Source: Chitinophagaceae bacterium
Lineage (GTDB): Bacteria; Bacteroidota; Bacteroidia; Chitinophagales; Chitinophagaceae
Reading direction: 5' to 3'
NCBI GenBank assembly: GCA_004322425.1
Contig: SCVJ01000041.1
Coordinates: 1 to 44,863 of the forward strand
DNA: 44,863 bases
The notes under the pieces were generated by a model. That model did no database searches and was not told the DNA's origin. It was given only the letters and a program-made list of their open reading frames with translations. Shown here in pieces: positions 9,301-17,592 of this stretch. The translations under genes and the position numbers were made by a program. Position 1 is the first letter of the stretch; each line of letters starts with the position of its first letter.

Positions 9301-11439
9301 ATAGTTTACAATACCTAAATGCGAACTTGCTAAAAATGCAATACTTCCTCGTTCATTGGCAAGGACAAATTTTTCAGAAAGGGTTTCTTGAGTAAAAAAC
9401 CGAGCCGGATTGAAATTAAAAAAATCACCCGCATTACATCCCATCACAATAAATATGGGATACTTACCTTGATTGTTATATTGATTGGGGTTATCCAAAT
9501 TAAAGTCGAGTGTGGTTGCCGATGAATGTCCAAAATAAGTAAGCTGGCTAATGCCTTCTTCAAATAACATATTCAATTGCTGGTTTGCAATTTGCTGTAC
9601 AGCTTCAGTAGATGTTTTGCTAAATGTGTGCACGTTGGCCCCAAATAAAGTATCTATGATGATACGCCTATGCCTTGCCAAAAAAGTATCTAATTGAACT
9701 TGCAGAAAAGGATCATTGGCTCCAACAACATGTACAATATTTTTCATCCATGCTTTATCCTGAATAAATGGTGAAGAAGTTTGTTGTGCGGTTTCATATT
9801 GCTGCACTTTTGTAATGTAGATAGAAAGTTCACTAGCATTTATAACTGACAATCGTCCAATGGGTGTAATTGGAATTTGTGTTGATGGGTTTGAACTTAA
9901 AAGAATATCTGAAGCTGGCCAACCAAAAGTTGGAATAAGATTTAATTTTTCAACATCGGGATTGGTTTCATGCAAACGATATTGATCATAAACAATTCCG
10001 TGGCCAATCAAAAAAACAAATTTGGGAGTAACAGAAAAATTAGATCTCGCCCATCGTAAAAAATTTCGAACAGACAATGGATGTTTTTTTATTCCAAATG
10101 CAAACTGATCTACTAGCTCATCAATTTCATAAATTTTTGAATTATAGCCACCACCCGCAATGGTTGCACGATAAGCGCGATACTGTTCAACAGGATTCAC
10201 TCCACCCACTCCATTAAATAATGTTGGATGTGAAATAATGAGATAGTCTCCCTGATTATTTGTTAAAGAAAAATTTTTAAAATTTCGAGTACTGAAATTA
10301 TTGATGGAAGAAACATTGGTAACATCCAAACTAAAAAGTATGAGTTGACGAGGAGTGACAGAAGGCTCAAGTGCAAATTTCAACAATGAAGGATTAGAAA
10401 TATTTCCTGTATATCTTTTTTTATTTGTAACGTCGTACAAAATGGGAGCTATTGTACCGTAATTGAAATTGCTGATTTCTAAATAATTTCCCGCTGTATT
10501 TGCAGGTAATGAAAATTCAAAATTTTTAGCTGCACCAAAGTTGAAAATTCGAGGATAACTAAGTTCGTATTGTGCTACCACCATTCGATCCGTCATCACC
10601 AAACTTTGATTGGCAATTTCAATGGTGGCTGTTCCTGAGCTTAAAAGTGATAATGGAATATTAGGAACTGTAATTTTTACAAAATCCAAATAATCCAATT
10701 GTTGCCCCCATATACTATCTGTATTTAGTTTGACACGAAACCTTCTTGGATTTAGCGCATTACCGCTAATATTCATTGAAAAAGTAGCGGCGGGTCCACT
10801 AGCAAATAAATAAACTGAATGCGAGCTGGTTAAATTTTGTCCTGCATTAATATCAGCAGCAACCCAGCCTTCTGCTTTATCATAGGAAGATGAATAAACT
10901 CTTTGCCCAGCATCTGCAAAAAACCCGGGATTAATATGATGCTTGAAATAATTTCCTTCTTTGTGTATAAAATAGGGTTCGGGCGATAACACATTTCCTG
11001 AAACATTATTGCTAGTATTTAGTATTCGTAAGTTGGGTGCCGTAGTATTTATTGTTAAAAAAAAAGCTGCAGTGTCTGTTTGCAAACTATGCTTGTTACT
11101 TAATTGAAAACTTGCATCTCGATATAATTGATTATCTGGTTTGCCATCATTATTCTCTCCCCAAAATTCAAGAAACCCACTACTGCCCAATGGGCCAGAA
11201 GAAACAGAAGTATAAAGTGCTACTTGCTGTCCATTTCTCCACAACTGAAAATGTTCGGCTGCAGTATTTCCCAATCCAATTGAAGCTAGTGCTGGTTGCA
11301 CAATTTGATAAACTCCGGTAACCCCAATTTTAAATTTGAAATATGTTTTATTATAATCAATCCACTCGTTATTGAATGATTGTGCCTCTCCATTTATGGT
11401 GAAATTAAGTACACATAAAAAAACTGCAATTCGTTTCAT
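6385..11439 (-). CDS. porU2: Large secreted C25 (gingipain-type) cysteine peptidase, PorU/PorU2-like T9SS sortase candidate
   Basis: About 1684 residues starting at ATG 11437-11439, which gives a clean signal peptide (MKRIAVFLCVLNFTINGEAQ); an in-frame TTG four codons earlier is less likely. The C25 fold lies around residues 400-760 with the catalytic pair H638 (YFGHSS) and C668 (VMGCNAG). Middle regions contain CARDB-like and fibronectin-like beta segments; the C-terminus (from about residue 1575) has YPNPF and WDGTDQYGQKLANGVYLYR, a T9SS sorting-domain-like end. PorU cleaves sorting signals of T9SS cargo and links them to A-LPS. Canonical PorU is nearer 1150-1300 residues, so this longer form fits the PorU2-type family or a secreted protease. 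It follows porV by 21 bases. Symbol tentative. Confidence 0.75.
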   Translation of the reverse strand: MKRIAVFLCVLNFTINGEAQSFNNEWIDYNKTYFKFKIGVTGVYQIVQPALASIGLGNTAAEHFQLWRNGQQVALYTSVSSGPLGSSGFLEFWGENNDGKPDNQLYRDASFQLSNKHSLQTDTAAFFLTINTTAPNLRILNTSNNVSGNVLSPEPYFIHKEGNYFKHHINPGFFADAGQRVYSSSYDKAEGWVAADINAGQNLTSSHSVYLFASGPAATFSMNISGNALNPRRFRVKLNTDSIWGQQLDYLDFVKITVPNIPLSLLSSGTATIEIANQSLVMTDRMVVAQYELSYPRIFNFGAAKNFEFSLPANTAGNYLEISNFNYGTIAPILYDVTNKKRYTGNISNPSLLKFALEPSVTPRQLILFSLDVTNVSSINNFSTRNFKNFSLTNNQGDYLIISHPTLFNGVGGVNPVEQYRAYRATIAGGGYNSKIYEIDELVDQFAFGIKKHPLSVRNFLRWARSNFSVTPKFVFLIGHGIVYDQYRLHETNPDVEKLNLIPTFGWPASDILLSSNPSTQIPITPIGRLSVINASELSIYITKVQQYETAQQTSSPFIQDKAWMKNIVHVVGANDPFLQVQLDTFLARHRRIIIDTLFGANVHTFSKTSTEAVQQIANQQLNMLFEEGISQLTYFGHSSATTLDFNLDNPNQYNNQGKYPIFIVMGCNAGDFFNFNPARFFTQETLSEKFVLANERGSIAFLASSHLGIVNYLDLYNTRTYTAESVTHYNKSFGEVIKESVIQVLNQTAPNDFFARFLTEQNTLQGDPAIKLNSHIKPDYVIEDQLVKVSPSFVSIAETGFTVNAKFLNMGKAINKEIAVEVKRQLPNGVVTTVFKDSIAGIRYIDSLTLFLPINPTTDKGLNKIIITIDANNAVDELYETNNSITKEVYIFEDEARPIWPVNFAIVNKQNEKLIVSTANPFSAQKQYRMEFDTTEFFNSPFKRTQTVNSIGGLIEFTPGILFVDSTVYYWRVAALDSQGSAVKWNTVSFVYLANSDVGFNQSHFFQQTKIVPQRMYLDSISRLWKFNPVINNLFIRNTMWPTGGTFDSDFSITVNGVMNIKSACLGKSLIFNVFDSTNFKPWKNVDANGSSLFLYGSASASCAPSRNYNFEFSYMNPASRKLMMDFMDTIPIGSYVVVRSFDYDYNNSFAATWKSDTAIYGANNSLYHKLKTAGFSQLDSIYKPRAWAMVYKKGSNGFVPQYQYTDGIYDRIILSANCTTPDSLGFMTSPIFGKAKQWRQLKWRGVADIIPGDAPTVDVIGITIGGIETTLLSNLNLTQQDQDISFINAAQYPFLRLRMRNIDSIHLTPYQLKYWRVNYVPVPEGAVAPNLLFQFKDTLEVGEPLDFKLAFKNISETSFDSLKVKMTVVDKNNVTNIIPLKRFKPLITNDTVHIKYAVPTVSFTGLNTLFVNVNPDNDQPEQALFNNFIFKNFYVKPDKTHPLMDVTFDGVHILHRDIVSAKPSIIIQLKDEAKWLVLNDTAGIRLRVQYPNGVIRPFYFRNNDTLKFIAAGNAPNSDNTARIEFRPNFLIDGDYELIVSGKDRSGNEAGTLDYKVGFQIINKAMISNMLNYPNPFTTATAFVFTLTGNEVPQNIKIQILTITGKIVREITKEELGFLHIGRNITEFKWDGTDQYGQKLANGVYLYRVVTNLNGKSLDQYKADGDVTDKYFNKGYGKMYLMR

Positions 11440-11460
11440 AAACTTTGTCAAGCCAAATTA

Positions 11461-12570
11461 TTATTTCTTTTTTCCTCCTTCATCAAAATCAAATTTCAAA
11501 GAAAAAACATGTGTAAAAAGTGGATTGGACTGATTAGCCAAATTTGCAAAAGCATAATCTATAACTACATTAGCTATTTTAAATCCTACTCCAGCACTGG
11601 GCTGAAAAATCCAAACTACTTTTTGATTCAATGTGTCCTCGTCAGCTAATGCTCGTTGAAAATTGTTGATTCCTGCCCGAATAAAAAATATATTATTCAC
11701 ATTACACTCCAATCCCAATTTGGGATCTGCACTTAACGGATTGGATCGAAATAAAGTATTACGTTTCCCGTCGAAAGTGAGGTCTACATTTGTTTCTGCC
11801 AATAAACTTATTTTACTATTAATGTCAAAATTTCGAGCAACGCCTAAAATTAATCGGGGTGCTGTAAGTTCAGTTGACTTTACGGGTATTTCATTATTGG
11901 TTAAATATAAAATTTGCTTCTCTCGTTCTGTAAATGAAAACGACCAAGTATTAAATGTGGTGGTGATATCTCGTCCCGCAATTCCGAACTGCCAATTATC
12001 TTTTATTATTTGCACACCTGCATCCAAACCAAAACCCCATGCATTTGCAAATTTTCCCACATTCCGATGAATGATTTTTGCGTTGATGCCAAAACGAATA
12101 TTTTTCTGATCGTCTTGTTTTAATTGTTGAGCTATCGAAAAAATAAACGCATAATCCGCTGATGAAAATGATTGGATATTATTATAGTTGATAGATCCAT
12201 CGGGTTCAACTAAAAATAATGTGTTCATAATATCATCAACAGCAAATCGAAGGGCTGATAATCCGATAGTTCGTTTCCCGTCAATATCGGGCAAAACATA
12301 ACTTGCATAATCGTACTTGCCAATGCCTGCAAAATATTCTGCATGCATAATATTTAAACTTTGTTGACCCTTAACTGCTGCTAACCCCGCAGGATTCCAA
12401 TAACCTGCAGCTCCATCATTAACCGATGCTACCTGAGCACTTCCCATGGAAATGCCTCTTGCCCCTGCACCGATATTGAGAAATTCATTTGAATATTTTC
12501 TGAATTGAGTAAGCCCTGCACTACATAAGAATGTTAATAGAAAGATGAGAAAGCTAACTTGCTTTTTCAT
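11461..12570 (-). CDS. porV: PorV/PorQ-family outer-membrane protein of the type IX secretion system
   Basis: A 369-residue protein with signal peptide MKKQVSFLIFLLTFLCSAGLT and then the family hallmark FLNIGAGARGISMGSAQVA and the DGAAGYWNPAGLA segment, followed by alternating strands of a FadL-like 14-strand barrel ending in an aromatic-poor beta strand (FSLKFDFDEGG). PorV shuttles cargo from the SprA translocon to the PorU sortase at the outer membrane. Placement 21 bases ahead of a C25 peptidase of the PorU group supports this role. PorV and PorQ are hard to separate by eye. A minus-strand TAATTTTG at 12610-12617 may be its -7 box, with no well-placed -33. Confidence 0.82.
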   Translation of the reverse strand: MKKQVSFLIFLLTFLCSAGLTQFRKYSNEFLNIGAGARGISMGSAQVASVNDGAAGYWNPAGLAAVKGQQSLNIMHAEYFAGIGKYDYASYVLPDIDGKRTIGLSALRFAVDDIMNTLFLVEPDGSINYNNIQSFSSADYAFIFSIAQQLKQDDQKNIRFGINAKIIHRNVGKFANAWGFGLDAGVQIIKDNWQFGIAGRDITTTFNTWSFSFTEREKQILYLTNNEIPVKSTELTAPRLILGVARNFDINSKISLLAETNVDLTFDGKRNTLFRSNPLSADPKLGLECNVNNIFFIRAGINNFQRALADEDTLNQKVVWIFQPSAGVGFKIANVVIDYAFANLANQSNPLFTHVFSLKFDFDEGGKKK

Positions 12571-12728
12571 AGATAGTTTTTAATAAAGTGGTACAGGTTC
12601 AATGGCTAACAAAATTAATCAATTCAGCTGCAAAAAACTATCGAATTTGAAAATGATTCTTATTCGAAAAGAAGTACTGTTCCGCGTTGCGAACATTTGC
12701 CTTATTTTTATACCAAATTATAATTTCA

Positions 12729-14006
12729 ATGGATCTTGTTAAAGAATTAATGTGGCGAGGGATGATTCAAGACATCATGCCCGGAACGGAAGAAAAATTG
12801 AATAAAGAAATAACAACTGGTTATATTGGATTTGATCCAACTGCCGACTCTTTACATATTGGAAGCCTTGTACCTATTTTATTATTAGTTCATTTACAAA
12901 AAGCCGGACATAAACCGATAGCGCTTGTTGGCGGTGCCACAGGAATGGTAGGTGATCCCAGTGGAAAATCAGAAGAAAGAAATTTACTAAGCGAAGAAGT
13001 ATTAGAAAAAAATCTTCAAGGAATAAAAAAACAGCTTGAAAAATTTCTTGACTTTAATACCAGCAAAACCAATGCCGCAGAAATAGTTAACAATTATGAT
13101 TGGTTTAAAAATTTCAACTTTCTACATTTCATTCGTGATGTAGGGAAACATATTACGGTAAATTATATGATGGCAAAAGATAGCGTGAAGAATAGGATTG
13201 AAGGAGAGACTGGAATGAGTTTTGCAGAATTTTCTTACCAATTAATTCAAGGTTATGATTTTTACTGGTTGTTTCAAAACAAAAACTGTACTCTTCAAAT
13301 GGGTGGAAGTGATCAGTGGGGAAACATAGTTACTGGTACGGAATTGATTCGCAAAAAAGCGAATGGTACTGCTTATGCATTTACGTGTCCGCTCATCACT
13401 AAAACAGATGGAGGTAAATTTGGTAAAACTGAAAAAGGAAATATTTGGTTGGATGCAACCAGAACTTCTCCCTATCAATTTTATCAATTTTGGTTAAATG
13501 CTAGTGATGATGACGCAAGCAAATGGATAAAAATTTTTACATTTCTTCCTCAAGTAGAAATTGATCAGCTACTACTTGAACATCAATCAGATTTATCGAA
13601 AAGAATTTTGCAGAAAAGATTGGCGGCAGAAATCACTGCTTTTGTTCATAGTAAAAAAGAACTTGACGATGCATTAGAAACAACTTTAAAACTTTTCTCT
13701 AGTCAAGAAAAAAATATTGAAAATTTTTCTGTTGAAGAATTGGAATCCCTGGAAGGTATTGTTCAATCTCATTTTTCAAAAGCAATTATTACAAACGGAA
13801 TTGACGTTGTTTCCTTTTTAGCAGATACAAATATTTTCACAAGCAAAGGAGAAGCAAGAAAAATGATTCAAGCAGGAGGCGTAAGTATCAATAGAAAAAA
13901 AATTGAGGAACTCGCTACAAAAATTGATGCTACTTATTTATTGCATCATAAATATCTGCTGGTGCAAAAGGGTAAGAAAAATTATTATCTGGTTACCGCT
14001 AATTAA
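12729..14006 (+). CDS. tyrS: Tyrosyl-tRNA synthetase
   Basis: Class I synthetase charging tRNA-Tyr (a tRNA-Tyr gene is at 926-1008). From the ATG at 12729 (MDLVKELMWRGMIQDIMPG) it has 425 residues, the normal TyrRS size; an upstream in-frame ATG at 12687 would add 14 residues not seen in the family. The HIGH motif is HIGS (SLHIGSLVP), the KMSKS loop is KFGKT (GGKFGKTEKGN), and tyrosine recognition segments YDFYWLF and QMGGSDQWGN are present. A C-terminal S4 RNA-binding domain includes GEARKMIQAGGVSIN. It converges with the next gene, with only three bases between the stops. Confidence 0.96.
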   Translation: MDLVKELMWRGMIQDIMPGTEEKLNKEITTGYIGFDPTADSLHIGSLVPILLLVHLQKAGHKPIALVGGATGMVGDPSGKSEERNLLSEEVLEKNLQGIKKQLEKFLDFNTSKTNAAEIVNNYDWFKNFNFLHFIRDVGKHITVNYMMAKDSVKNRIEGETGMSFAEFSYQLIQGYDFYWLFQNKNCTLQMGGSDQWGNIVTGTELIRKKANGTAYAFTCPLITKTDGGKFGKTEKGNIWLDATRTSPYQFYQFWLNASDDDASKWIKIFTFLPQVEIDQLLLEHQSDLSKRILQKRLAAEITAFVHSKKELDDALETTLKLFSSQEKNIENFSVEELESLEGIVQSHFSKAIITNGIDVVSFLADTNIFTSKGEARKMIQAGGVSINRKKIEELATKIDATYLLHHKYLLVQKGKKNYYLVTAN

Positions 14007-14009
14007 AAA

Positions 14010-15305
14010 TTAACTTTTAGCAAAACTCTCAATTCCCTCAACTAATACATCTAAATTTTTTGTAGTTGTGTACACATTTGGTGTAACACGAATTCCATGA
14101 AGCCCCTCCCAGTTAATAGCTACAGTATGTACTTTATATTTATCTAACAAGTAGCTATCTAACTCTTCTGGCTTCCTTCCTTCAATTCCTACAAAGCCAA
14201 TCGCACAACCCCATTGTGGAAGTAACGAGGTTTGTAATTTTACCTTCGGAATATTTTTTACTTTTTCCATCCAGTAGTTTTTCAAATAATGAAGTCTTTT
14301 CTCTTTTCTTTCACTCCCAATCATTTCATGAAATTCAACTGCTTTGCTAATGGCTTGCTCAATAAAAAATGGTCTTGTTCCCAACGCTTCAAACTTTCGA
14401 ATGTCGTCTTTCAACGGATTATCCGTAGCAAACATGGGGTAAATATTTTTTATTTTTTCTTTTCTAACATACAGCAAACCGCTGCCAATTGGGGCATACA
14501 ACCATTTATGCAAACTGGCTGCAAAATAATCAGCATCTAAATCTGGAATTTTAAAATCAAAATGGGCAAAGCTATGAGCTCCATCCACAATGACTTCTAA
14601 ACCTCTTTTATGCGCTTCGTTGGCTATTTTTTTTACTGGTAAAATTTGTCCGTTCCAATTAATAATATGTGTAATGTGAACTACTTTTGTTTTGGAAGTC
14701 ATTGCATTTACATACTTACTTACAAAATAATTTTCTTCTTCGTTAGGTATTTCTAAATCAACCCAAATAAGTTTTATGCCATCCCTCATTTCTCTTTGTT
14801 TCCAAGCATTTATCATATTAGGATAGTCGTATTTGCAAACAACTATTTCATCGCCTCTATTCAACTGTAATCCAAAAATTACCGTTTCCAATCCTTCCGA
14901 AGAATTTCGATTAATGGCAATTTCATCAGGCAAACACCCTGCCACTTTTGCAAGATTTTTTCTCAATGGCTCTCTTCCCTGATCAAGAATCCGCCACATA
15001 TAATAGCTGGGAGCTTCGTTGCTGTAATCATAATAACGCTTCATTGCCTCTTGCACCGATTTGGGTGCTGGTGAAACTCCACCATTATTTAAATTGATGA
15101 TGCCCGCAGATACCGTAAATGATTGTTGAACATAATACCAAAATTCTTCTTCCGTTGCCAACTGCGATGGAGACAAAGTTTCAGCATCCATCAAGGCTCC
15201 GTGTAAATTTTTTGCCCACAAAGGTTGTGTTAGAGAAGATAGAAATGCAATTGCGGATAAAGCGCCAGCTTTATTAAAAAATGAGCGTCGATTAAAGTAT
15301 GCCAT
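14010..15305 (-). CDS. Class V aminotransferase-like PLP enzyme with a Tat signal (isopenicillin-N epimerase-like)
   Basis: A 431-residue fold-type I PLP enzyme. The core has INLNNGGVSPAP near the start of the catalytic domain, NSSEGLETV, the PLP-phosphate region, VDGAHSFAH (the Asp that contacts the pyridine N), and the Schiff-base lysine K267 in SLHKWLY. It resembles isopenicillin-N epimerase/CsdA-like families; the true substrate is unknown. The N-terminus NRRSFFNKAGALSAIAFLSS followed by LWA is a twin-arginine signal, so the folded cofactor-bound enzyme is probably exported to the periplasm. Its stop faces the tyrS stop. The MFS gene is divergent, 88 bases away. Confidence 0.8.
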   Translation of the reverse strand: MAYFNRRSFFNKAGALSAIAFLSSLTQPLWAKNLHGALMDAETLSPSQLATEEEFWYYVQQSFTVSAGIINLNNGGVSPAPKSVQEAMKRYYDYSNEAPSYYMWRILDQGREPLRKNLAKVAGCLPDEIAINRNSSEGLETVIFGLQLNRGDEIVVCKYDYPNMINAWKQREMRDGIKLIWVDLEIPNEEENYFVSKYVNAMTSKTKVVHITHIINWNGQILPVKKIANEAHKRGLEVIVDGAHSFAHFDFKIPDLDADYFAASLHKWLYAPIGSGLLYVRKEKIKNIYPMFATDNPLKDDIRKFEALGTRPFFIEQAISKAVEFHEMIGSERKEKRLHYLKNYWMEKVKNIPKVKLQTSLLPQWGCAIGFVGIEGRKPEELDSYLLDKYKVHTVAINWEGLHGIRVTPNVYTTTKNLDVLVEGIESFAKS

Positions 15306-15393
15306 ATTGTAAATTATTGATTTTTAAATGTACAAAAAAAAAGCTTCCTTTCTCGAAAACAACTGTTTCGATTTTATTTCCCAAATTTGATTA

Positions 15394-16566
15394 ATGAAAA
15401 AGCAAAAATTCGTTCTTCTGTTTACGGTTTTCATCGATATGGTTTGTTTCACTATGCTATTCCCTGTACTTCCTTATTATGTAAAAGAATTACAGCTACC
15501 CGATGTTTTTGTAGGTATTTGCGTGGCCATTTTTGCATTGATGAATTTTTTTTGTAACCCTTTATGGGGCGGCATGAGTGATAGAAAAGGACGAAAACCC
15601 GTTTTACTAATCAGTATTTTCATTACATTTTGTGCTAATATTTTATTGGGATTTGTATCAGGATTCATCAGTTTATTTTTTGCCCGACTAATTGCCGGTA
15701 TTGGAAGTTCAAACATTAGCGTTGCACAAGCTTATATGGCCGATATTTCAAAACCCGAAGAACGAACTAAAAATATGGGGTCCATTGGAGCTATGTTTGG
15801 AATTGGCTTTGTGGTTGGTCCTTTTATTGGCGGTGTGCTAAAAGATTGGAGTGGTGAAGGATCCGCCAGTTGGGTGGGCTTAGGAGCCGCTGCACTCAAT
15901 ATATTAAATTTAGCTTGCGCATACTTTTTTTTGAAAGAAAGCAATCAACAAATTGATAAAACAAAAAAAAGAAATTTCAACCCCTTCAGTCAAATTATTT
16001 TTTGGTTGCGTCAACCTGTATTTAAACAATTGATATGGCTATTTTTTTTATATGTAGTAGCGTTCAGTATTATGCAAATTACCTGTGGATTATTATGGAA
16101 AGAAAAATATGGACTAACAATAAAAGAAACAACCTACGTATTCGCCTTTTTCGGAATTAGCTCTGCCATATTTCAGGGATTCTTGGTGGGGCCTCTGTCT
16201 AAATTATTTTCATCTCGACAATTAATAATTGGCGGTTCTTTAATTATGGGAGTGGCGTTAGCCGCTATTCCTCTTCCTCCAAAAGATTATTTTATTCCTT
16301 GGGAATTAATTGCTTGTACTGTTCTTTCTTTTGGCAATGCGTGCATTACTCCATCTATTTCGAGTTGGCTGAGTAAAATAGCTCCTCCTGTTTCTATTGG
16401 ACAGGTTTTGGGTGCGAACCAAAGTTTTTCATCACTTGCAAGAGTAATTGGACCACCATTAGGAACTTCAATTTTTTCTGCTCATCACAATCTTCCCTTT
16501 TATCTAAGCGGACTAATAATGATTTTGCCATTGGGAATAATCTTAAAACTTAAAAACAAAGTTTAA
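15394..16566 (+). CDS. MFS exporter, TetA-like (DHA1 family)
   Basis: A 390-residue protein with 12 predicted membrane segments. TM1 contains D14 in VFIDMVCFTMLFPVLPYY, and the loop 2-3 motif A reads GGMSDRKGRKP, both hallmarks of the TetA/DHA1 drug:proton antiporters; motif C-like glycines appear in FGIGFVVGPFIGG. The substrate cannot be predicted, and housekeeping members of this clade are common, so it is not evidence of tetracycline resistance. The stop codon is followed within 30 bases by the promoter of tRNA-Gln. The start has no SD. Confidence 0.85.
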   Translation: MKKQKFVLLFTVFIDMVCFTMLFPVLPYYVKELQLPDVFVGICVAIFALMNFFCNPLWGGMSDRKGRKPVLLISIFITFCANILLGFVSGFISLFFARLIAGIGSSNISVAQAYMADISKPEERTKNMGSIGAMFGIGFVVGPFIGGVLKDWSGEGSASWVGLGAAALNILNLACAYFFLKESNQQIDKTKKRNFNPFSQIIFWLRQPVFKQLIWLFFLYVVAFSIMQITCGLLWKEKYGLTIKETTYVFAFFGISSAIFQGFLVGPLSKLFSSRQLIIGGSLIMGVALAAIPLPPKDYFIPWELIACTVLSFGNACITPSISSWLSKIAPPVSIGQVLGANQSFSSLARVIGPPLGTSIFSAHHNLPFYLSGLIMILPLGIILKLKNKV

Positions 16567-16572
16567 ATCCAT

Positions 16573-16603
16573 TTGGGAGGGAAAACTGCAACCCTTATTT
16601 TTG
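16573..16603 (+). promoter_or_regulatory. Promoter of tRNA-Gln
   Basis: TATTTTTG at 16596-16603 matches TAnnTTTG, and TTG at 16573-16575 lies 20 bases upstream. The tRNA starts 12 bases after the box, so the primary transcript would have only a few extra 5' bases. Confidence 0.7.
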
Positions 16604-16615
16604 CAACCCAAAGTT

Positions 16616-16686
16616 TGACCCATGGTGTAATGGTAGCACTACAGATTTTGATTCTGTCTGTTAAGGTTCGAATCCTTATGGGTCAA
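16616..16686 (+). tRNA. tRNA-Gln (anticodon TTG)
   Basis: Acceptor TGACCCA/TGGGTCA perfectly paired with the U1-A72 pair typical of tRNA-Gln, anticodon stem ACAGA/TCTGT with loop TTTTGAT, T arm AAGGTTCGAATCCTT, discriminator A. CCA is not encoded. It stands alone between the MFS gene and the sugar operon. Confidence 0.95.
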
Positions 16687-16687
16687 C

Positions 16688-16716
16688 AAAAAACTCTGAT
16701 GTAAATCAGAGTTTTT
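16688..16716. terminator. Bidirectional terminator shared by tRNA-Gln (+) and the sugar operon (-)
   Basis: The inverted repeat ACTCTGA/TCAGAGT (loop TGTAAA) is flanked by an A run on the left and a T run on the right, so it acts as hairpin plus U tract in both directions. The TGA stop of rfbD (16706-16708 on the minus strand) lies inside the right arm. Confidence 0.8.
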
Positions 16717-17590
16717 CTATTTTAGAAAGACATCTTTTTAAGCTATCTCGCCAATCTTTTAGTTGAATTCCAAAAACAGAAATAATTTTTTCTTTATCCA
16801 GTACAGAATAAGCTGGCCTGATAGCGATTGTAGGAAATTCGGCTGTGGAAACAGGATTGAGAATACAAGTAGCTTTACTTATTTCTTTTATAGCAGTTGC
16901 AAAATCGCACCAACTTATTATCCCATTATTACTAAAATTATAAATACCAGGTTGCCAAGAAACTATTTTTGAATGAGACTTGCTAATTATCTGAATAATT
17001 ACTTCGGCTAAATCGAAAGCATAAGTTGGAGATCCCAATTGGTCATTCACCACAGCAACTTCATTTTTTTCACCCATCAATTTCAACATAGTTTTTACAA
17101 AATTTTTTCCGAAGGAAGAATACACCCACGAAGTACGAATAAAAATAGTATTTATATTATTTTGAAATGCCAGTTTTTCACCTTCTAGTTTTGAAGATCC
17201 ATAAATTGATACAGGATTAGTTGAAGTATTTTCTTTGTACGGAATATTAGCAGTACCATCAAAAACATAGTCAGTAGAAATATGAATAAAATTTGTATTG
17301 AATGCTTGACAAACTGAGGAAAGAAAACCTACTGCTGTTGCATTAATTTGAAAAGCAAGTTCGATTTCTTGTTCTGCTTTATCAACTTGTGTATAAGCTG
17401 CACAATTGATACAATATTGTGGCTTAAATTTTTCAAAACAAATTTTAACCTCATCAATTTTTTGAATCGAAAGTTGTTCTTTGGATAAAAAAATAAAATC
17501 AAACTCGGTATTGCTTATTGCTAAATCTCGAAACTCCTGTCCCAACTGGCCATTTGCGCCCGTAACCAATATTTTTGGCTTGGATTGCAT
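16706..17590 (-). CDS. rfbD: dTDP-4-dehydrorhamnose reductase
   Basis: A 294-residue extended SDR enzyme that performs the last step of dTDP-L-rhamnose synthesis, reducing dTDP-4-keto-L-rhamnose with NAD(P)H. It shows the nucleotide-binding motif TGANGQLGQ near residue 10, NCAAYTQVDKAE, STDYVFDG, and the catalytic YGSSK (Y-x-x-x-K). It is the last gene of a five-gene minus-strand operon, two bases after rfbC, and its stop codon is embedded in the terminator hairpin. Alternative names are rmlD and strL. RfbA and RfbB are not in the window. Confidence 0.93.
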   Translation of the reverse strand: MQSKPKILVTGANGQLGQEFRDLAISNTEFDFIFLSKEQLSIQKIDEVKICFEKFKPQYCINCAAYTQVDKAEQEIELAFQINATAVGFLSSVCQAFNTNFIHISTDYVFDGTANIPYKENTSTNPVSIYGSSKLEGEKLAFQNNINTIFIRTSWVYSSFGKNFVKTMLKLMGEKNEVAVVNDQLGSPTYAFDLAEVIIQIISKSHSKIVSWQPGIYNFSNNGIISWCDFATAIKEISKATCILNPVSTAEFPTIAIRPAYSVLDKEKIISVFGIQLKDWRDSLKRCLSKIEKL

Positions 17591-17592
17591 CG

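Noticed and set aside
11663-12070. Plus-strand open frame of 135 codons inside porV
   Set aside because: Antisense to a clear PorV coding sequence, with no start signal or family motif.
15394-16566. Tetracycline resistance gene
   Set aside because: TetA-like motifs are shared by many DHA1 transporters; there is no TetR repressor or mobile element, so resistance cannot be claimed.
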